DNA of 32,169 nt from Deltaproteobacteria bacterium RIFCSPLOWO2_02_FULL_50_16 (lineage in GTDB: Bacteria; UBA10199; 2-02-FULL-50-16): assembly GCA_001798715.1 (NCBI GenBank), contig MGSF01000013.1:16068-48236 (forward strand), in the 5' to 3' direction. Shown piece after piece: positions 1 to 9,285 of the stretch. The notes under the pieces were generated by a model, which saw only the letters and a list, made by a program, of their open reading frames with translations, ran no database searches and was not told where the DNA came from. The translations under genes were made by a program, and so were the position numbers. How positions within the stretch are numbered: position 1 is the first letter of the stretch; each line of letters begins with the position of its first letter.

Positions 1-1
1 C

Positions 2-2077
2 ATGCAAGACGCCACGGCCCAAATGGCCATTCTGCAATTTATGCAGGCCCAATTAAAGCAGGTCGCCGTCCCCACCACCGTGCACTGTGATCACCTAATC
101 CGCGCCCATCAAGGGGCCAAGGCGGACATGGAAGTTGCCTTAAAGGAAAATCGGGAGGTCTACGACTTTTTAAAAAATGCCAGCGCCAAGTATGGAATCG
201 GATTTTGGAGGCCCGGGGCAGGGATTATTCATCAAGTCGTCCTAGAAAATTATGCCGTTCCCGGAGGACTCATGATCGGAACGGACTCCCACACCCCCAA
301 TGCCGGTGGCCTGGGGATGTGTGCGGCGGGTGTCGGCGGCGCTGATGCGGTCGATGTCATGGCCGGGATGCCCTGGGAGGTTCTCCAACCCAAGCTTATC
401 GGAGTCAAATTGACCGGTGAGTTGTCGGGCTGGACGGCCCCCAAGGACATCATCCTTTATGTCTGCGGCAAGCTCACCGTCAAGGGAGGCACCAACCGCA
501 TCATCGAATACTTCGGCCCCGGCACCGAGACCATCAGTGGCACAGGGAAGGCCACAATCTGTAACATGGGGGCCGAACTGGGGGCCACGTGTTCAACCTT
601 CCCCTATGACAAAAAGATGGAGGCCTATTTAAGATCTACACGACGAGGGAAGCTGGCCGATATTGCCAATCAAAACGTTCGCCTCTTAACTGCCGATCCC
701 GAGGTCTTAAAAAATCCAAAAAAATTCTTTGACGAGATCATTGAGATCAATCTTTCCAAATTGGAGCCGCACATCGTGGGCCCTCACACCCCCGACCTGG
801 CGCGCCCCGTCTCACAGATGACCAATGACGTCAAACACCATAACTACCCGGCATCCCTCAAGGCCGCCCTGATCGGCAGTTGCACCAATTCCTCCTACGA
901 GGATATCTGCCGCGCCGCCGATGTGGCCACACAGGCCCTCCAACACAAGACCAAGACAAAGATCCCGCTGATGGTGACCCCGGGAAGCGACCAGGTCTTT
1001 GCTACGATCCAACGCGACGGTCAGATGGAAAAACTGGAGGCCATCGGGGCCAAGGTCTTGGCCAATGCCTGCGGGCCCTGTATTGGACAATGGCAGCGCG
1101 ACGACATCCAAAAGGGCGAACCCAACTCGATCATCACCTCATTTAACCGAAATTTTCCGGGGCGTAACGATGCCAATCCCAATACACTCGCCTTTATCGG
1201 CAGTCCGGAGATCGTCGTTGCTTATGGCCTGGCCGGACGGTTGGATTTCAATCCCTTAACAGACAGTTTGACCACCGCCCAAGGAAAAAAATGGCGACTC
1301 TCAGCACCTAAAAAGGCCCCGGACCTGCCTCCAGAAGGGTTTGCCGAGGCCCGTGATGGTTTCCTCCCTCCCTCCGATCAACCGGACTCCATCAGTGTCC
1401 AGGTGGCCCCCGATAGCCAACGCCTTCAAATACTTGCCCCCTTTACCCCCAACGACCCTGAGGATTATGCAAAGATGCCTCTTCTGCTCAAAACAAAGGG
1501 CAAAACAACCACGGACCATATCTCTCCCGCCGGTCCCTGGCTCCGCTACAGGGGACATCTGGACAAAATTAGTGACAATATGTTTACCGGGGCCATCAAT
1601 GGTTTTTCCGAACAGCGCGGGACCACAAAAAATCTCGACACCGGAGAAGATAATCTCCCCGTCCCTGCCGTAGCCCGCGCCTACAAGGCAGCCCATCAGC
1701 GCTGGGTCGTCGTCGGGGATGAAAACTATGGCGAGGGAAGCAGCCGTGAACACGCCGCCATGTCTCCCCGTTATCTGGGGGCCGCGGCCATCATGGTCAG
1801 AAGTTTCGCCCGCATCCACGAAACCAATCTCAAAAAACAGGGTCTTCTTCCGCTGACATTTAAAAATTCCAAGGATTATGACAAGGTCCGACAAACGGAC
1901 GAAATCACCATCCATGACCTGGATCAATTGGCCCCCGGCCAACCCGTCAGGGCCACATTTCATCACGAGGATAACACGGAGGATACCCTTGAGTTTACCC
2001 ACACGTTCAATCAAGAGCAGATCGGCTGGTTTAAGACGGGCTCGGCCTTGAATTACCTGAGGCAAAATCTTAAATAG
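2..2077 (+). CDS. acn: Aconitate hydratase, mitochondrial-type (5' end truncated by window)
   Basis: Long ORF open at the left edge; aconitase motifs such as GTDSHTPNAGGLGM, IGSCTNSSYED, ACGPCIGQW and GDENYGEGSSREHAA. Confidence 0.95.
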   Translation: MQDATAQMAILQFMQAQLKQVAVPTTVHCDHLIRAHQGAKADMEVALKENREVYDFLKNASAKYGIGFWRPGAGIIHQVVLENYAVPGGLMIGTDSHTPNAGGLGMCAAGVGGADAVDVMAGMPWEVLQPKLIGVKLTGELSGWTAPKDIILYVCGKLTVKGGTNRIIEYFGPGTETISGTGKATICNMGAELGATCSTFPYDKKMEAYLRSTRRGKLADIANQNVRLLTADPEVLKNPKKFFDEIIEINLSKLEPHIVGPHTPDLARPVSQMTNDVKHHNYPASLKAALIGSCTNSSYEDICRAADVATQALQHKTKTKIPLMVTPGSDQVFATIQRDGQMEKLEAIGAKVLANACGPCIGQWQRDDIQKGEPNSIITSFNRNFPGRNDANPNTLAFIGSPEIVVAYGLAGRLDFNPLTDSLTTAQGKKWRLSAPKKAPDLPPEGFAEARDGFLPPSDQPDSISVQVAPDSQRLQILAPFTPNDPEDYAKMPLLLKTKGKTTTDHISPAGPWLRYRGHLDKISDNMFTGAINGFSEQRGTTKNLDTGEDNLPVPAVARAYKAAHQRWVVVGDENYGEGSSREHAAMSPRYLGAAAIMVRSFARIHETNLKKQGLLPLTFKNSKDYDKVRQTDEITIHDLDQLAPGQPVRATFHHEDNTEDTLEFTHTFNQEQIGWFKTGSALNYLRQNLK

Positions 2078-3065
2078 TCCTCACCGTCTCCACAAAGGCC
2101 TTGACCGACTCCACAGGGGTCCCCTTCATCACCCCATGTCCAAGATTGGCGATATAGCCGGGATGACGGGCATTGCTGGCCAACATCGCCTGAGTGGATT
2201 TCCGAATATCTTCCAGGGACTGAAATAAAATCTGCGGATCAAGATTTCCCTGAAGACCCATAGTAGACGGGATCTTTTGGCGGGCCTCCTGCAAAGACAG
2301 GGTCCAATCGATGCTTAAGATGTCACATCCTGTCTGGGCGATCAAATCGATAAGGGTACAGCTGTTTTGACAATAAACCGCCACCGGGACCTTTTTATCG
2401 ACGGTCTTGATGATCTCGGCAATATAGGGCAGTGAAAACCGGCGATACTCCTCCCGTGAGAGCCGTCCCCCCCAGGTGTCAAAAATCTGAATCATATCGA
2501 CCCCGGCATCGATCTGGCCCTGAACATAGGGGATAAGGGAGCGCGTCACCTTTTCCAAAAGGGCCCGCAAAATCTTGGGATCTTCTTTGATCACGGTATT
2601 GGCCTTGCCCATCATGTAGGCCGCCGTCGTCCAGGGACTGCCGCAAAAACCGATGAGGGCGGCCTTATCTTTCAGCTCCCTTTTCAAAATAGAGAGGGTC
2701 TCAAACAAAAACCGGGTCTTTTCGGGATCCAACAAGGACAATTTTTTAAGCGAGTCCTCTGAGTGGATGAGGGGGGAGAGATGGGGCCCCTGCTCGTCAA
2801 AAGAGAGCACCTGCCCCATGGCCTCGCAGGGAATCAGGATATCGGAGAAGACAATCACGGCATCGACCCCAAAACGACGCCACGGCTGCAGTGAAATCTC
2901 GACGGCAAGATCGGGGGTCCGGCACATCTCCATAAAATCGTAACGGGCCTTGATCTTTTGATATTCCGGTAAATACCGCCCCGCTTGACGCATCAACCAC
3001 ACAGGAGGACGATCCACTCGCTCATGGCGGCAGGCGGCTAAAAAAAGCCTTCTTGAATCCATCAC
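2070..3065 (-). CDS. hemE: Uroporphyrinogen decarboxylase
   Basis: RPPVWLMRQAGRYLPEY motif and full-length UroD-like sequence; 3' end overlaps acn by 8 bp (convergent). Confidence 0.96.
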   Translation of the reverse strand: MMDSRRLFLAACRHERVDRPPVWLMRQAGRYLPEYQKIKARYDFMEMCRTPDLAVEISLQPWRRFGVDAVIVFSDILIPCEAMGQVLSFDEQGPHLSPLIHSEDSLKKLSLLDPEKTRFLFETLSILKRELKDKAALIGFCGSPWTTAAYMMGKANTVIKEDPKILRALLEKVTRSLIPYVQGQIDAGVDMIQIFDTWGGRLSREEYRRFSLPYIAEIIKTVDKKVPVAVYCQNSCTLIDLIAQTGCDILSIDWTLSLQEARQKIPSTMGLQGNLDPQILFQSLEDIRKSTQAMLASNARHPGYIANLGHGVMKGTPVESVKAFVETVRTI

Positions 3066-3137
3066 AAAACGTTAAACCATTAAGACAAAAAAAGTTCAAG
3101 CATTGAGAATAGTTAACACCCTGTTGGCCTATTTTCT

Positions 3138-3167
3138 GGACATCTCTGCCTCTTTTAAGGACATCTC
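3138..3167. promoter_or_regulatory. Pair of direct repeats GGACATCTC with 21-bp period; candidate enhancer-binding-protein site upstream of nirB
   Basis: GGACATCTC at 3138-3146 and 3159-3167, about 70-100 bp upstream of a sigma-54 promoter match. Confidence 0.4.
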
Positions 3168-3233
3168 CCTAGATAACCCCCACCCCGCACTTCCATAACT
3201 ATTTGATATTCATCAGTTTATACTTGGCCCCGA

Positions 3234-3250
3234 TTGGCACAACAATTGCT
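3234..3250 (+). promoter_or_regulatory. Sigma-54 (RpoN) type -24/-12 promoter upstream of nirB
   Basis: TTGGCAC-AACAA-TTGCT; GG and GC separated by exactly 10 nt, full match to the -24/-12 consensus. Confidence 0.8.
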
Positions 3251-3308
3251 GTTACCTCCTTAAAGAGTTTCGTAAAATCTCCGGCTTCAAGGGGAAGGGG
3301 CTTGTTTG

Positions 3309-3363
3309 AGGGTGTCTCGTGGTATAAGCCTACGAGATAGACCGACGAGGATCCCTTTTTTTT
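3309..3363 (+). terminator. Attenuator/terminator-like leader immediately before nirB start codon
   Basis: AGGG...CTCGT / ACGAG...CCCT stem followed by T8 (3356-3363) abutting ATG; CTCGT can alternatively pair with ACGAGA at 3332-3337. Confidence 0.45.
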
Positions 3364-6018
3364 ATGACAAAGAAAGACAAAAAACAAAGACTGGTCGTCA
3401 TCGGCAACGGCATGGCGGGGGCCCGTGTGGTGGAGGAGATCCTTCAACGCACCCCGGACAAATTTGAGATCACCCTGTTGGGGGCCGAACCCTATGGAAA
3501 TTATAACCGCATCCTTCTTTCCAACGTGCTCAACGGCACTCAAGACCCTACAGACATCTTCCTCAACCCCTTGGCCTGGTATCAAGACAACAGCATCAGA
3601 CTTCATGCGGGGGTCATGGCCACGAAAATCGACAGGGACAAAAAGATCGTCACGGGGCAGGCGCTCAAAAAAGACGCCTGTCCCTATAGCAACGAAAAAT
3701 CTTCATGGGTTCATTCACCTCCCCTCTCAATCCCCTATGATAGCCTCATTATCGCCACGGGGTCGCGTCCCTTTCTTCCCCCCATTGAAGGCTGTGATGC
3801 CCCTGGCGTCTTTATGTTTCGCACCTTGGATGATTGCACCCGCATCGCCGAATACGCCAAAAACTGCAAAAAGGCGGCCGTGATTGGAGGAGGGCTTCTG
3901 GGACTGGAGGCGGCCAGGGGCCTCATGACACACGGGGTCCAAGTCACCGTCTTGGAGGCCGAGACCCAACTCATGAAGGCCCAACTGGATCATGAGGGCC
4001 ATCGCCTTCTCCAGTCAACAATGAAGACGATGGGGATCACAACTCTCTGCGACAAAATCACCACCCGCATTGAAAGAAAAAACGGAAGGATCGAAAAAAT
4101 CGTTTTCAAAGACGGAGAGACGCTCGAAACCGATATGGTCATCCTCAGTGCCGGCATCCGTCCCCTCACCGAGCTCGCAACGGCCTCTGGACTGGAGGTA
4201 AAAAGGGGCATTGTCTGCAATGACCGGATGCAGACGAGCGATCCCTCAATATTTGCCATGGGCGAATGCGCCGAACACCGCCATCGACTGTATGGTCTCG
4301 TAGAACCGATCTGGGAACAGGCGAGGGTCGTTGCCGACATTATTACGGAGACCAACATACATTCCGAGTATACAGGCTCTTCCAAACTCGGGACCAAACT
4401 CAAGGTGATGGGGGTGGAGCTGGCCTCCATGGGGATCACGGAGGCCCAAGGCCCCGAGGATGAAGTCGTCACCTACAGCGAACCCCATCGCCGTGTTTAT
4501 CAAAAACTCATCCTTCGCGAGAATAAACTCATCGGCGCCATTTTATTGGGGGATATCCAGGCCAACGACACCCTCACAAGGATTTTCAAAGAAGAAAGGG
4601 AAATCTCAGAAAACAGATCGGAGCTTTTATTTGGAGAACCGGAGACCCTGTCTCTGACAAGTATTCTAGAGATGCCGGATAGTTTTCAGATTTGCAACTG
4701 CAATGGGGTCTCCAAGGGACAAATTCGGGAGGCCCTCCGGACAAAGAACTGCACCAGCGTCGCCCAGATAGGACAATGGACCCATGCGGGTAAAGGCTGT
4801 GGGTCTTGTAAAAATGTCATCACACAACTGATCCGGGCTTATGCTGATGAAATCACCCCCGATCCTAGTGAACATTATTATGTCCCCGGCATCCCCTTAG
4901 AAAAAGCCCGATTAGTCTCAGCGATCAAGGAAAAGGAATTGAAATCCGTGAGTGCCGTTTTCAAGGAGCTTGCCGCTGGCCGGGAACACGCCGAAAGCAA
5001 GGCAGGCATGGCTTCTTTATTAAAATCCATTTGGAACGAGCAATATGAAGACGAACGAGATGCCCGTTTTATCAACGACCGCGTTCATGCCAATATTCAA
5101 AACAACGGGACCTTTTCTGTGGTTCCCCGCATTTATGGGGGCGTGACCTCTGCCGACGAGCTTATTCGTATCGGGACCATTGCCAAGAAATATAACGTGC
5201 CCATGGTCAAGTTTACCGGAGGACAAAGAATCGATCTTTTGGGAGTCAAAAAAGAAGATCTTCCCAAGATATGGAAGGACTTGGGTCTCCCGAGTGGTCA
5301 TGCCTATGCCAAGGCCGTACGCACCGTAAAAAGCTGTGTGGGGACAGACTTTTGCCGCTATGGCCTGGGCAATTCCATCAAACTCGCCCAAACACTGGAG
5401 CACACCTACCAAGGCATCGAATCCCCCCACAAAATCAAAATGGCCGTGGCCGGATGTCCCCGCAATTGCTCTGAGGCCCTGGTGAAAGATGTGGGCGTCG
5501 TGGCCATTGAAGGGGCGCGATGGGCCCCGGCGACAGAGCGCCGGGACCCTGGAGCACCAGAGGCGCGATGGGCCCCGGCGACAGTACCTTCGCAGAGCTC
5601 GGGTACGTTTGAAGCGCCGGAGGCGCGTTACGAGCGCTGGGACCCTGGAGCACCAGAGGCGCGATGGGAAATCTATGTGGGTGGTGCGGCGGGGGGGACG
5701 GTCCGCAAGGGAGATCTTCTGTGCACCGTTGATAACGACCCGGGAGAAGTTGTGAAGAGGGTGGGCCGGTTTATTCAATATTACCGCGAACTGGCTCAAT
5801 ACATGGAGCGATCCTACACTTTTGTAGCACGCATAGGCATTCATCGACTCAAGGCCATCTTGATTGACGACGAGTTGGGCCTCTGTAAGGGACTCGATAC
5901 AGCTATAGCCACAGCCGTGAAAAACTATGAGGACCCCTGGGGAGAAGCCGATTTTCCAAAGTATTCGATTCAATTTAAAGGACCTAAACATGTTGAGCCA
6001 CAAAAAAAGGTTAATTAA
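3364..6018 (+). CDS. nirB: Nitrite reductase (NAD(P)H) large subunit with a 50-aa in-frame repeat insertion
   Basis: FAD/NAD-binding N-terminus, BFD-like Fe-S domain (CNCNGV...GCGSC), siroheme domain (CVGTDFC...AGCPRNC); followed by nirD. Confidence 0.95.
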   Translation: MTKKDKKQRLVVIGNGMAGARVVEEILQRTPDKFEITLLGAEPYGNYNRILLSNVLNGTQDPTDIFLNPLAWYQDNSIRLHAGVMATKIDRDKKIVTGQALKKDACPYSNEKSSWVHSPPLSIPYDSLIIATGSRPFLPPIEGCDAPGVFMFRTLDDCTRIAEYAKNCKKAAVIGGGLLGLEAARGLMTHGVQVTVLEAETQLMKAQLDHEGHRLLQSTMKTMGITTLCDKITTRIERKNGRIEKIVFKDGETLETDMVILSAGIRPLTELATASGLEVKRGIVCNDRMQTSDPSIFAMGECAEHRHRLYGLVEPIWEQARVVADIITETNIHSEYTGSSKLGTKLKVMGVELASMGITEAQGPEDEVVTYSEPHRRVYQKLILRENKLIGAILLGDIQANDTLTRIFKEEREISENRSELLFGEPETLSLTSILEMPDSFQICNCNGVSKGQIREALRTKNCTSVAQIGQWTHAGKGCGSCKNVITQLIRAYADEITPDPSEHYYVPGIPLEKARLVSAIKEKELKSVSAVFKELAAGREHAESKAGMASLLKSIWNEQYEDERDARFINDRVHANIQNNGTFSVVPRIYGGVTSADELIRIGTIAKKYNVPMVKFTGGQRIDLLGVKKEDLPKIWKDLGLPSGHAYAKAVRTVKSCVGTDFCRYGLGNSIKLAQTLEHTYQGIESPHKIKMAVAGCPRNCSEALVKDVGVVAIEGARWAPATERRDPGAPEARWAPATVPSQSSGTFEAPEARYERWDPGAPEARWEIYVGGAAGGTVRKGDLLCTVDNDPGEVVKRVGRFIQYYRELAQYMERSYTFVARIGIHRLKAILIDDELGLCKGLDTAIATAVKNYEDPWGEADFPKYSIQFKGPKHVEPQKKVN
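5515..5664. repeat. In-frame multi-hairpin repeat insertion within nirB
   Basis: 150 bp encoding ARWAPATERRDPGAPEARWAPATVPSQSSGTFEAPEARYERWDPGAPEAR between VVAIEG and WEIYVGG; internal direct repeats (5536-5572 = 5632-5668, 1 mismatch; 5514-5536 = 5562-5584) and hairpins. Confidence 0.85.
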
Positions 6019-6019
6019 T

Positions 6020-6328
6020 ATGGCTGGCAAAAAGATTTGTCTCGGTCCTTTAAACAAAATTCCCTTAGGATTGGGACGTGGCTTTCTCGTGGATGACCAA
6101 GAAATCGCCGTGTTTCGACCTCGATCAGGAGAGTTGCATGCTGTTCATAACATTTGTCCCCACAAGAAGGGGGTCCTGACTGAAGGCATCATTGACCACT
6201 GTCAAGTCATCTGCCCTCATCATGGTCATAAATTTGACCTAAAGACCGGCCAGGGAAGTGAAGCCGGAGAAAAGATCCGTATCTTTTGTGTTTGGGAGGA
6301 AAAAGGAGAGATTATCATAGAAGTGTAA
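6020..6328 (+). CDS. nirD: Nitrite reductase small subunit, Rieske-type [2Fe-2S]
   Basis: CPHKKG...CPHHGHKFDL Rieske motif directly after nirB; the tracked ORF from 5927 is extended upstream. Confidence 0.92.
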   Translation: MAGKKICLGPLNKIPLGLGRGFLVDDQEIAVFRPRSGELHAVHNICPHKKGVLTEGIIDHCQVICPHHGHKFDLKTGQGSEAGEKIRIFCVWEEKGEIIIEV

Positions 6329-6377
6329 AGGCATTATTGACGAATAACAATGGGTATGTTCTAACTGCCTCCTCAAT

Positions 6378-7646
6378 ATGTCAGTAGAAGTGGTGAGTCC
6401 CCCAAAATATCTGGTCGCCATTGTCGGCGGCGCTGTTGCAGGTTCAGAAGCCACAAGGATCTTGACGGATCATGGCGTGGGTGTCGCTGTTTTTGAACAA
6501 AATGCGCGGCCCTACGGCAAAATCGAGGATGGTCTGCCTCGCTGGCATGACAAGCAAAAACCCAAAGAGTACGAAAAGATCAACGCCCCTCTCCACCACC
6601 CACTTGTCCATTTCGTCCCCTCCACCAAAATCGGAAGAGATCTCTCCTTTGCGGATCTCAAAGACTGGGGATTTAATTACATCCTCTTGGCCAATGGGGC
6701 CTGGCGCGACCGTCCTTTGGAGATCGAGGGGATCGACGACTCCATCGACAAGGGTTTTTATTATCAAAACCCCTTCATTCATTGGTTCAATCATTATACC
6801 GAAACAAATTTTCGGGGACTGTCGTGCGAGGTTTGTGAGGATGCCATGGTGATCGGCGGGGGACTCGCCTCCATCGATGTCGCCAAGATCCTCATGATCG
6901 AAACGATCTCACAGGCCCTCGGGAAAAAAGGGATCGTTATCGACCCCATCGAGATCGAACACAAGAGTTGCAAAAAGGTCTTGGAGGAAAACGGACTGAC
7001 CTTGGAAAAACTGGGCGTGACCCCCTGCACGCTTTACTATCGCCGCCGGGCCTGCGACATGCCCGTCGCCTCGTTCAAACCGGGGGCCTCGGAGGAAGAA
7101 AAAAAGAAGACACAGCAAACAAGGGAGCACCTCTTAAATATCGCCACGGAAAAGTATCTCTTTCGCTTTCAGGGAAATTCACTGCCCCTCGACAAGATCG
7201 TCGAAAATGGGCGTTTGGTGGGGCTGCGATTTATCAAGACGGAGATTAAGGACGACAGGGTCATAAAACTCCCGAATACAGAATTTACGGTGCGATCCCC
7301 CTTGACGATCAGTTCGATCGGGAGCGTCCCCGAGCCCATTGAGGGGATTCCCATGAAGGGCGAGTTTTATACCTGGAAAAACTGGGACCTGGGAGAGCTC
7401 GATTCCCATCACAATGTCTTCGGTCTCGGCAATGTCGTCACGGGCAAGGGCAATATTGTCGTCTCCCGCAAACACGGTCAAAAGGTCGCCGAATATCTCA
7501 TCCATGAAAAATTAAAAATCACACCCCCCTTGACGCCCGATCAATACAAAAAGGTGTTGGAAAAAATTCAGGCGCGCCAAAAGATCGTCGGATATGACGG
7601 TGACTTTTCTTCCTGGATGAAAAAGGCCGTCCCCCATGAACCGTAA
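6378..7646 (+). CDS. FAD-dependent NAD(P)-binding oxidoreductase (GltD / adrenodoxin-reductase-like)
   Basis: N-terminal VAIVGGAVAGSEA dinucleotide fold, KIEDGLPRWHDK, second Rossmann motif VIGGGLASIDVAK. Confidence 0.8.
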   Translation: MSVEVVSPPKYLVAIVGGAVAGSEATRILTDHGVGVAVFEQNARPYGKIEDGLPRWHDKQKPKEYEKINAPLHHPLVHFVPSTKIGRDLSFADLKDWGFNYILLANGAWRDRPLEIEGIDDSIDKGFYYQNPFIHWFNHYTETNFRGLSCEVCEDAMVIGGGLASIDVAKILMIETISQALGKKGIVIDPIEIEHKSCKKVLEENGLTLEKLGVTPCTLYYRRRACDMPVASFKPGASEEEKKKTQQTREHLLNIATEKYLFRFQGNSLPLDKIVENGRLVGLRFIKTEIKDDRVIKLPNTEFTVRSPLTISSIGSVPEPIEGIPMKGEFYTWKNWDLGELDSHHNVFGLGNVVTGKGNIVVSRKHGQKVAEYLIHEKLKITPPLTPDQYKKVLEKIQARQKIVGYDGDFSSWMKKAVPHEP

Positions 7647-8814
7647 ATCTCTCATCATTATTTTCCTCGTCATCTTTGTCGATCTCCTGGGATTTGGCAT
7701 GATCATCCCCATCCTGCCCTATTATGCCAAATCCTTCGGGGCCAGCGCGACACAGATGGGCTGGCTGATGGTGTGTTACTCGGGTCTTCAATTTATTTTT
7801 TCCCCATTCTGGGGATCCCTGTCGGACCGGTACGGCCGGCGCCCCATCCTCTTAACAAGCATCCTGGGTGTCGGTGCCTCGATGATCGTCTTGGGGGCAG
7901 CCTCGTCACTCTTCTGGCTCTTCACCGGGCGTCTCTTGGCGGGATTTTTCGGGGCCAATGTCGCCGCCGCCTCTGCTTATATTGCCGACATCACGCCCCC
8001 TGAAAAAAGGGCCAAGGGGATGGGGATGATCGGCGCTGCCTTTGGCCTCGGTTTTTTGTTTGGTCCTGCCATCGGCGGTTTTCTCTCCCAATGGGGTTAT
8101 GGGACGGCCGCCTTTGCCGCCGGGGGGCTCTCCCTGGCCAATTTTCTCTTTGCCCTTGTTGTTTTAAGAGAGCCCCGTCGACAGAGCGACGGGGCCCATC
8201 GTTCCCATTTTCAAAAAGATCTCTGGTTCAAAATATTACGGAGCCCCCCCACGGGGATCCCCATCCTCCTCTTTTTTCTCGTCACCACCGGCTTTGCCCA
8301 GCTGGAGACCGTCTTTGCCTTTTTCATCCTGGAGCGTTTTGGTCTCCAAGCCCCTCATGCCGGCTATATCTTGGCCCTGATGGCCCTGGTGATAGTCCTC
8401 ATCCAAGGGGGCGCCATCGGAAGGCTCTCTCACAAGTTTGGTGAGGCGCGTCTTGTTATCTGTGGCACCCTTGTCATGGGGATTACCTTGATTGCCGCCA
8501 GCTTTAGCCTCCTTGTGACCCTTTTTATCGTGGCCCTTATTTTTCATGCCCTGGGCTACAGCATCACTCATCCTTCCTTAATGAGTCTCACCTCACGTCA
8601 TGCCCCTCAAAATCTACAGGGAATGACCATGGGGATCTATCAATCGGCGGGGAGCATGGCCCGTGTCATCGGCCCTTTGACGGCCGGAATCCTCTACGAT
8701 CATCTAGGTCTTAGAACCCCCTTTTGGGTGGCAGGGGGGTTCTTTTTATTGGCGACCCTTATTATGGGAATTCAAAATCGGCGGGACAAGAATGGGGTCG
8801 GAAAGGTGGTGTGA
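7636..8814 (+). CDS. MFS transporter, TetA-like DHA1 family
   Basis: Multiple hydrophobic helices; SDRYGRRPILL motif; overlaps the preceding gene by 11 bp. Confidence 0.88.
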   Translation: MNRKSLIIIFLVIFVDLLGFGMIIPILPYYAKSFGASATQMGWLMVCYSGLQFIFSPFWGSLSDRYGRRPILLTSILGVGASMIVLGAASSLFWLFTGRLLAGFFGANVAAASAYIADITPPEKRAKGMGMIGAAFGLGFLFGPAIGGFLSQWGYGTAAFAAGGLSLANFLFALVVLREPRRQSDGAHRSHFQKDLWFKILRSPPTGIPILLFFLVTTGFAQLETVFAFFILERFGLQAPHAGYILALMALVIVLIQGGAIGRLSHKFGEARLVICGTLVMGITLIAASFSLLVTLFIVALIFHALGYSITHPSLMSLTSRHAPQNLQGMTMGIYQSAGSMARVIGPLTAGILYDHLGLRTPFWVAGGFFLLATLIMGIQNRRDKNGVGKVV

Positions 8815-8817
8815 AAA

Positions 8818-9285
8818 TCACGGGGTCTTTTGGAGGATCTCGAGGGTTTTCTCGGCATTTCCCTGGGCGGCCACCTTTCCCGCCCATGAAAGAATCCTTC
8901 CCCCCTCATCGATCACCACCGTGGTGCGAAAGGGGCCCATCATCTTTTTACCATAGAGTTTCTTTTCACCCCAGGCCCCGTATTTTTCATGAACCTCGTG
9001 ATCCGCATCCGAGAGCAGGGGAAAATTGAGCCCATATTTCTTTTTAAATTTTTTATGTTCCTCAAGACTGTCGCGACTGATCCCTAATACAATAATCTTC
9101 TTGGATTTGAACCTTTTCATCAGGTCGCGATACTCACACGCCTGTACCGTACAACCGGGGGTATCATCCTTGGGGTAAAAATAGAGGACGACCTTTTTCC
9201 CCACCAAGTCCTCCAAAGAGATCTTTTTTCCCCCATCGCTTTCAAGCGTAAAGAGGGGGGCCTTGTCCCCGGGTCTTAAATTCAT
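8818..9285 (-). CDS. bcp: Thioredoxin-dependent peroxiredoxin (Bcp/PrxQ)
   Basis: MNLRPGDKAPLFTLESDGG...YFYPKDDTPGCTVQACEYRD; start taken at the internal Met rather than at 9387. Confidence 0.92.
   Translation of the reverse strand: MNLRPGDKAPLFTLESDGGKKISLEDLVGKKVVLYFYPKDDTPGCTVQACEYRDLMKRFKSKKIIVLGISRDSLEEHKKFKKKYGLNFPLLSDADHEVHEKYGAWGEKKLYGKKMMGPFRTTVVIDEGGRILSWAGKVAAQGNAEKTLEILQKTP

Noticed and set aside
1301-2065. 254-aa minus-strand ORF antisense to aconitase
   Set aside because: Overlaps conserved aconitase sequence; no family signature.
2070-2077. Convergent overlap of the aconitase and hemE 3' ends
   Set aside because: Real 8-bp overlap but common in compact bacterial genomes.
3199-3606. 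135-aa minus-strand ORF upstream of nirB
   Set aside because: Covers the sigma-54 promoter/leader and the start of nirB; no recognisable protein.
5514-5668. Repeats in nirB considered as a CRISPR array
   Set aside because: Repeats are nested, irregularly spaced and read through in frame; there are no uniform spacers and no cas genes.
5020-6057. 345-aa minus-strand ORF antisense to nirB/nirD
   Set aside because: Lies opposite well-supported nirB; no recognisable protein family in the translation.
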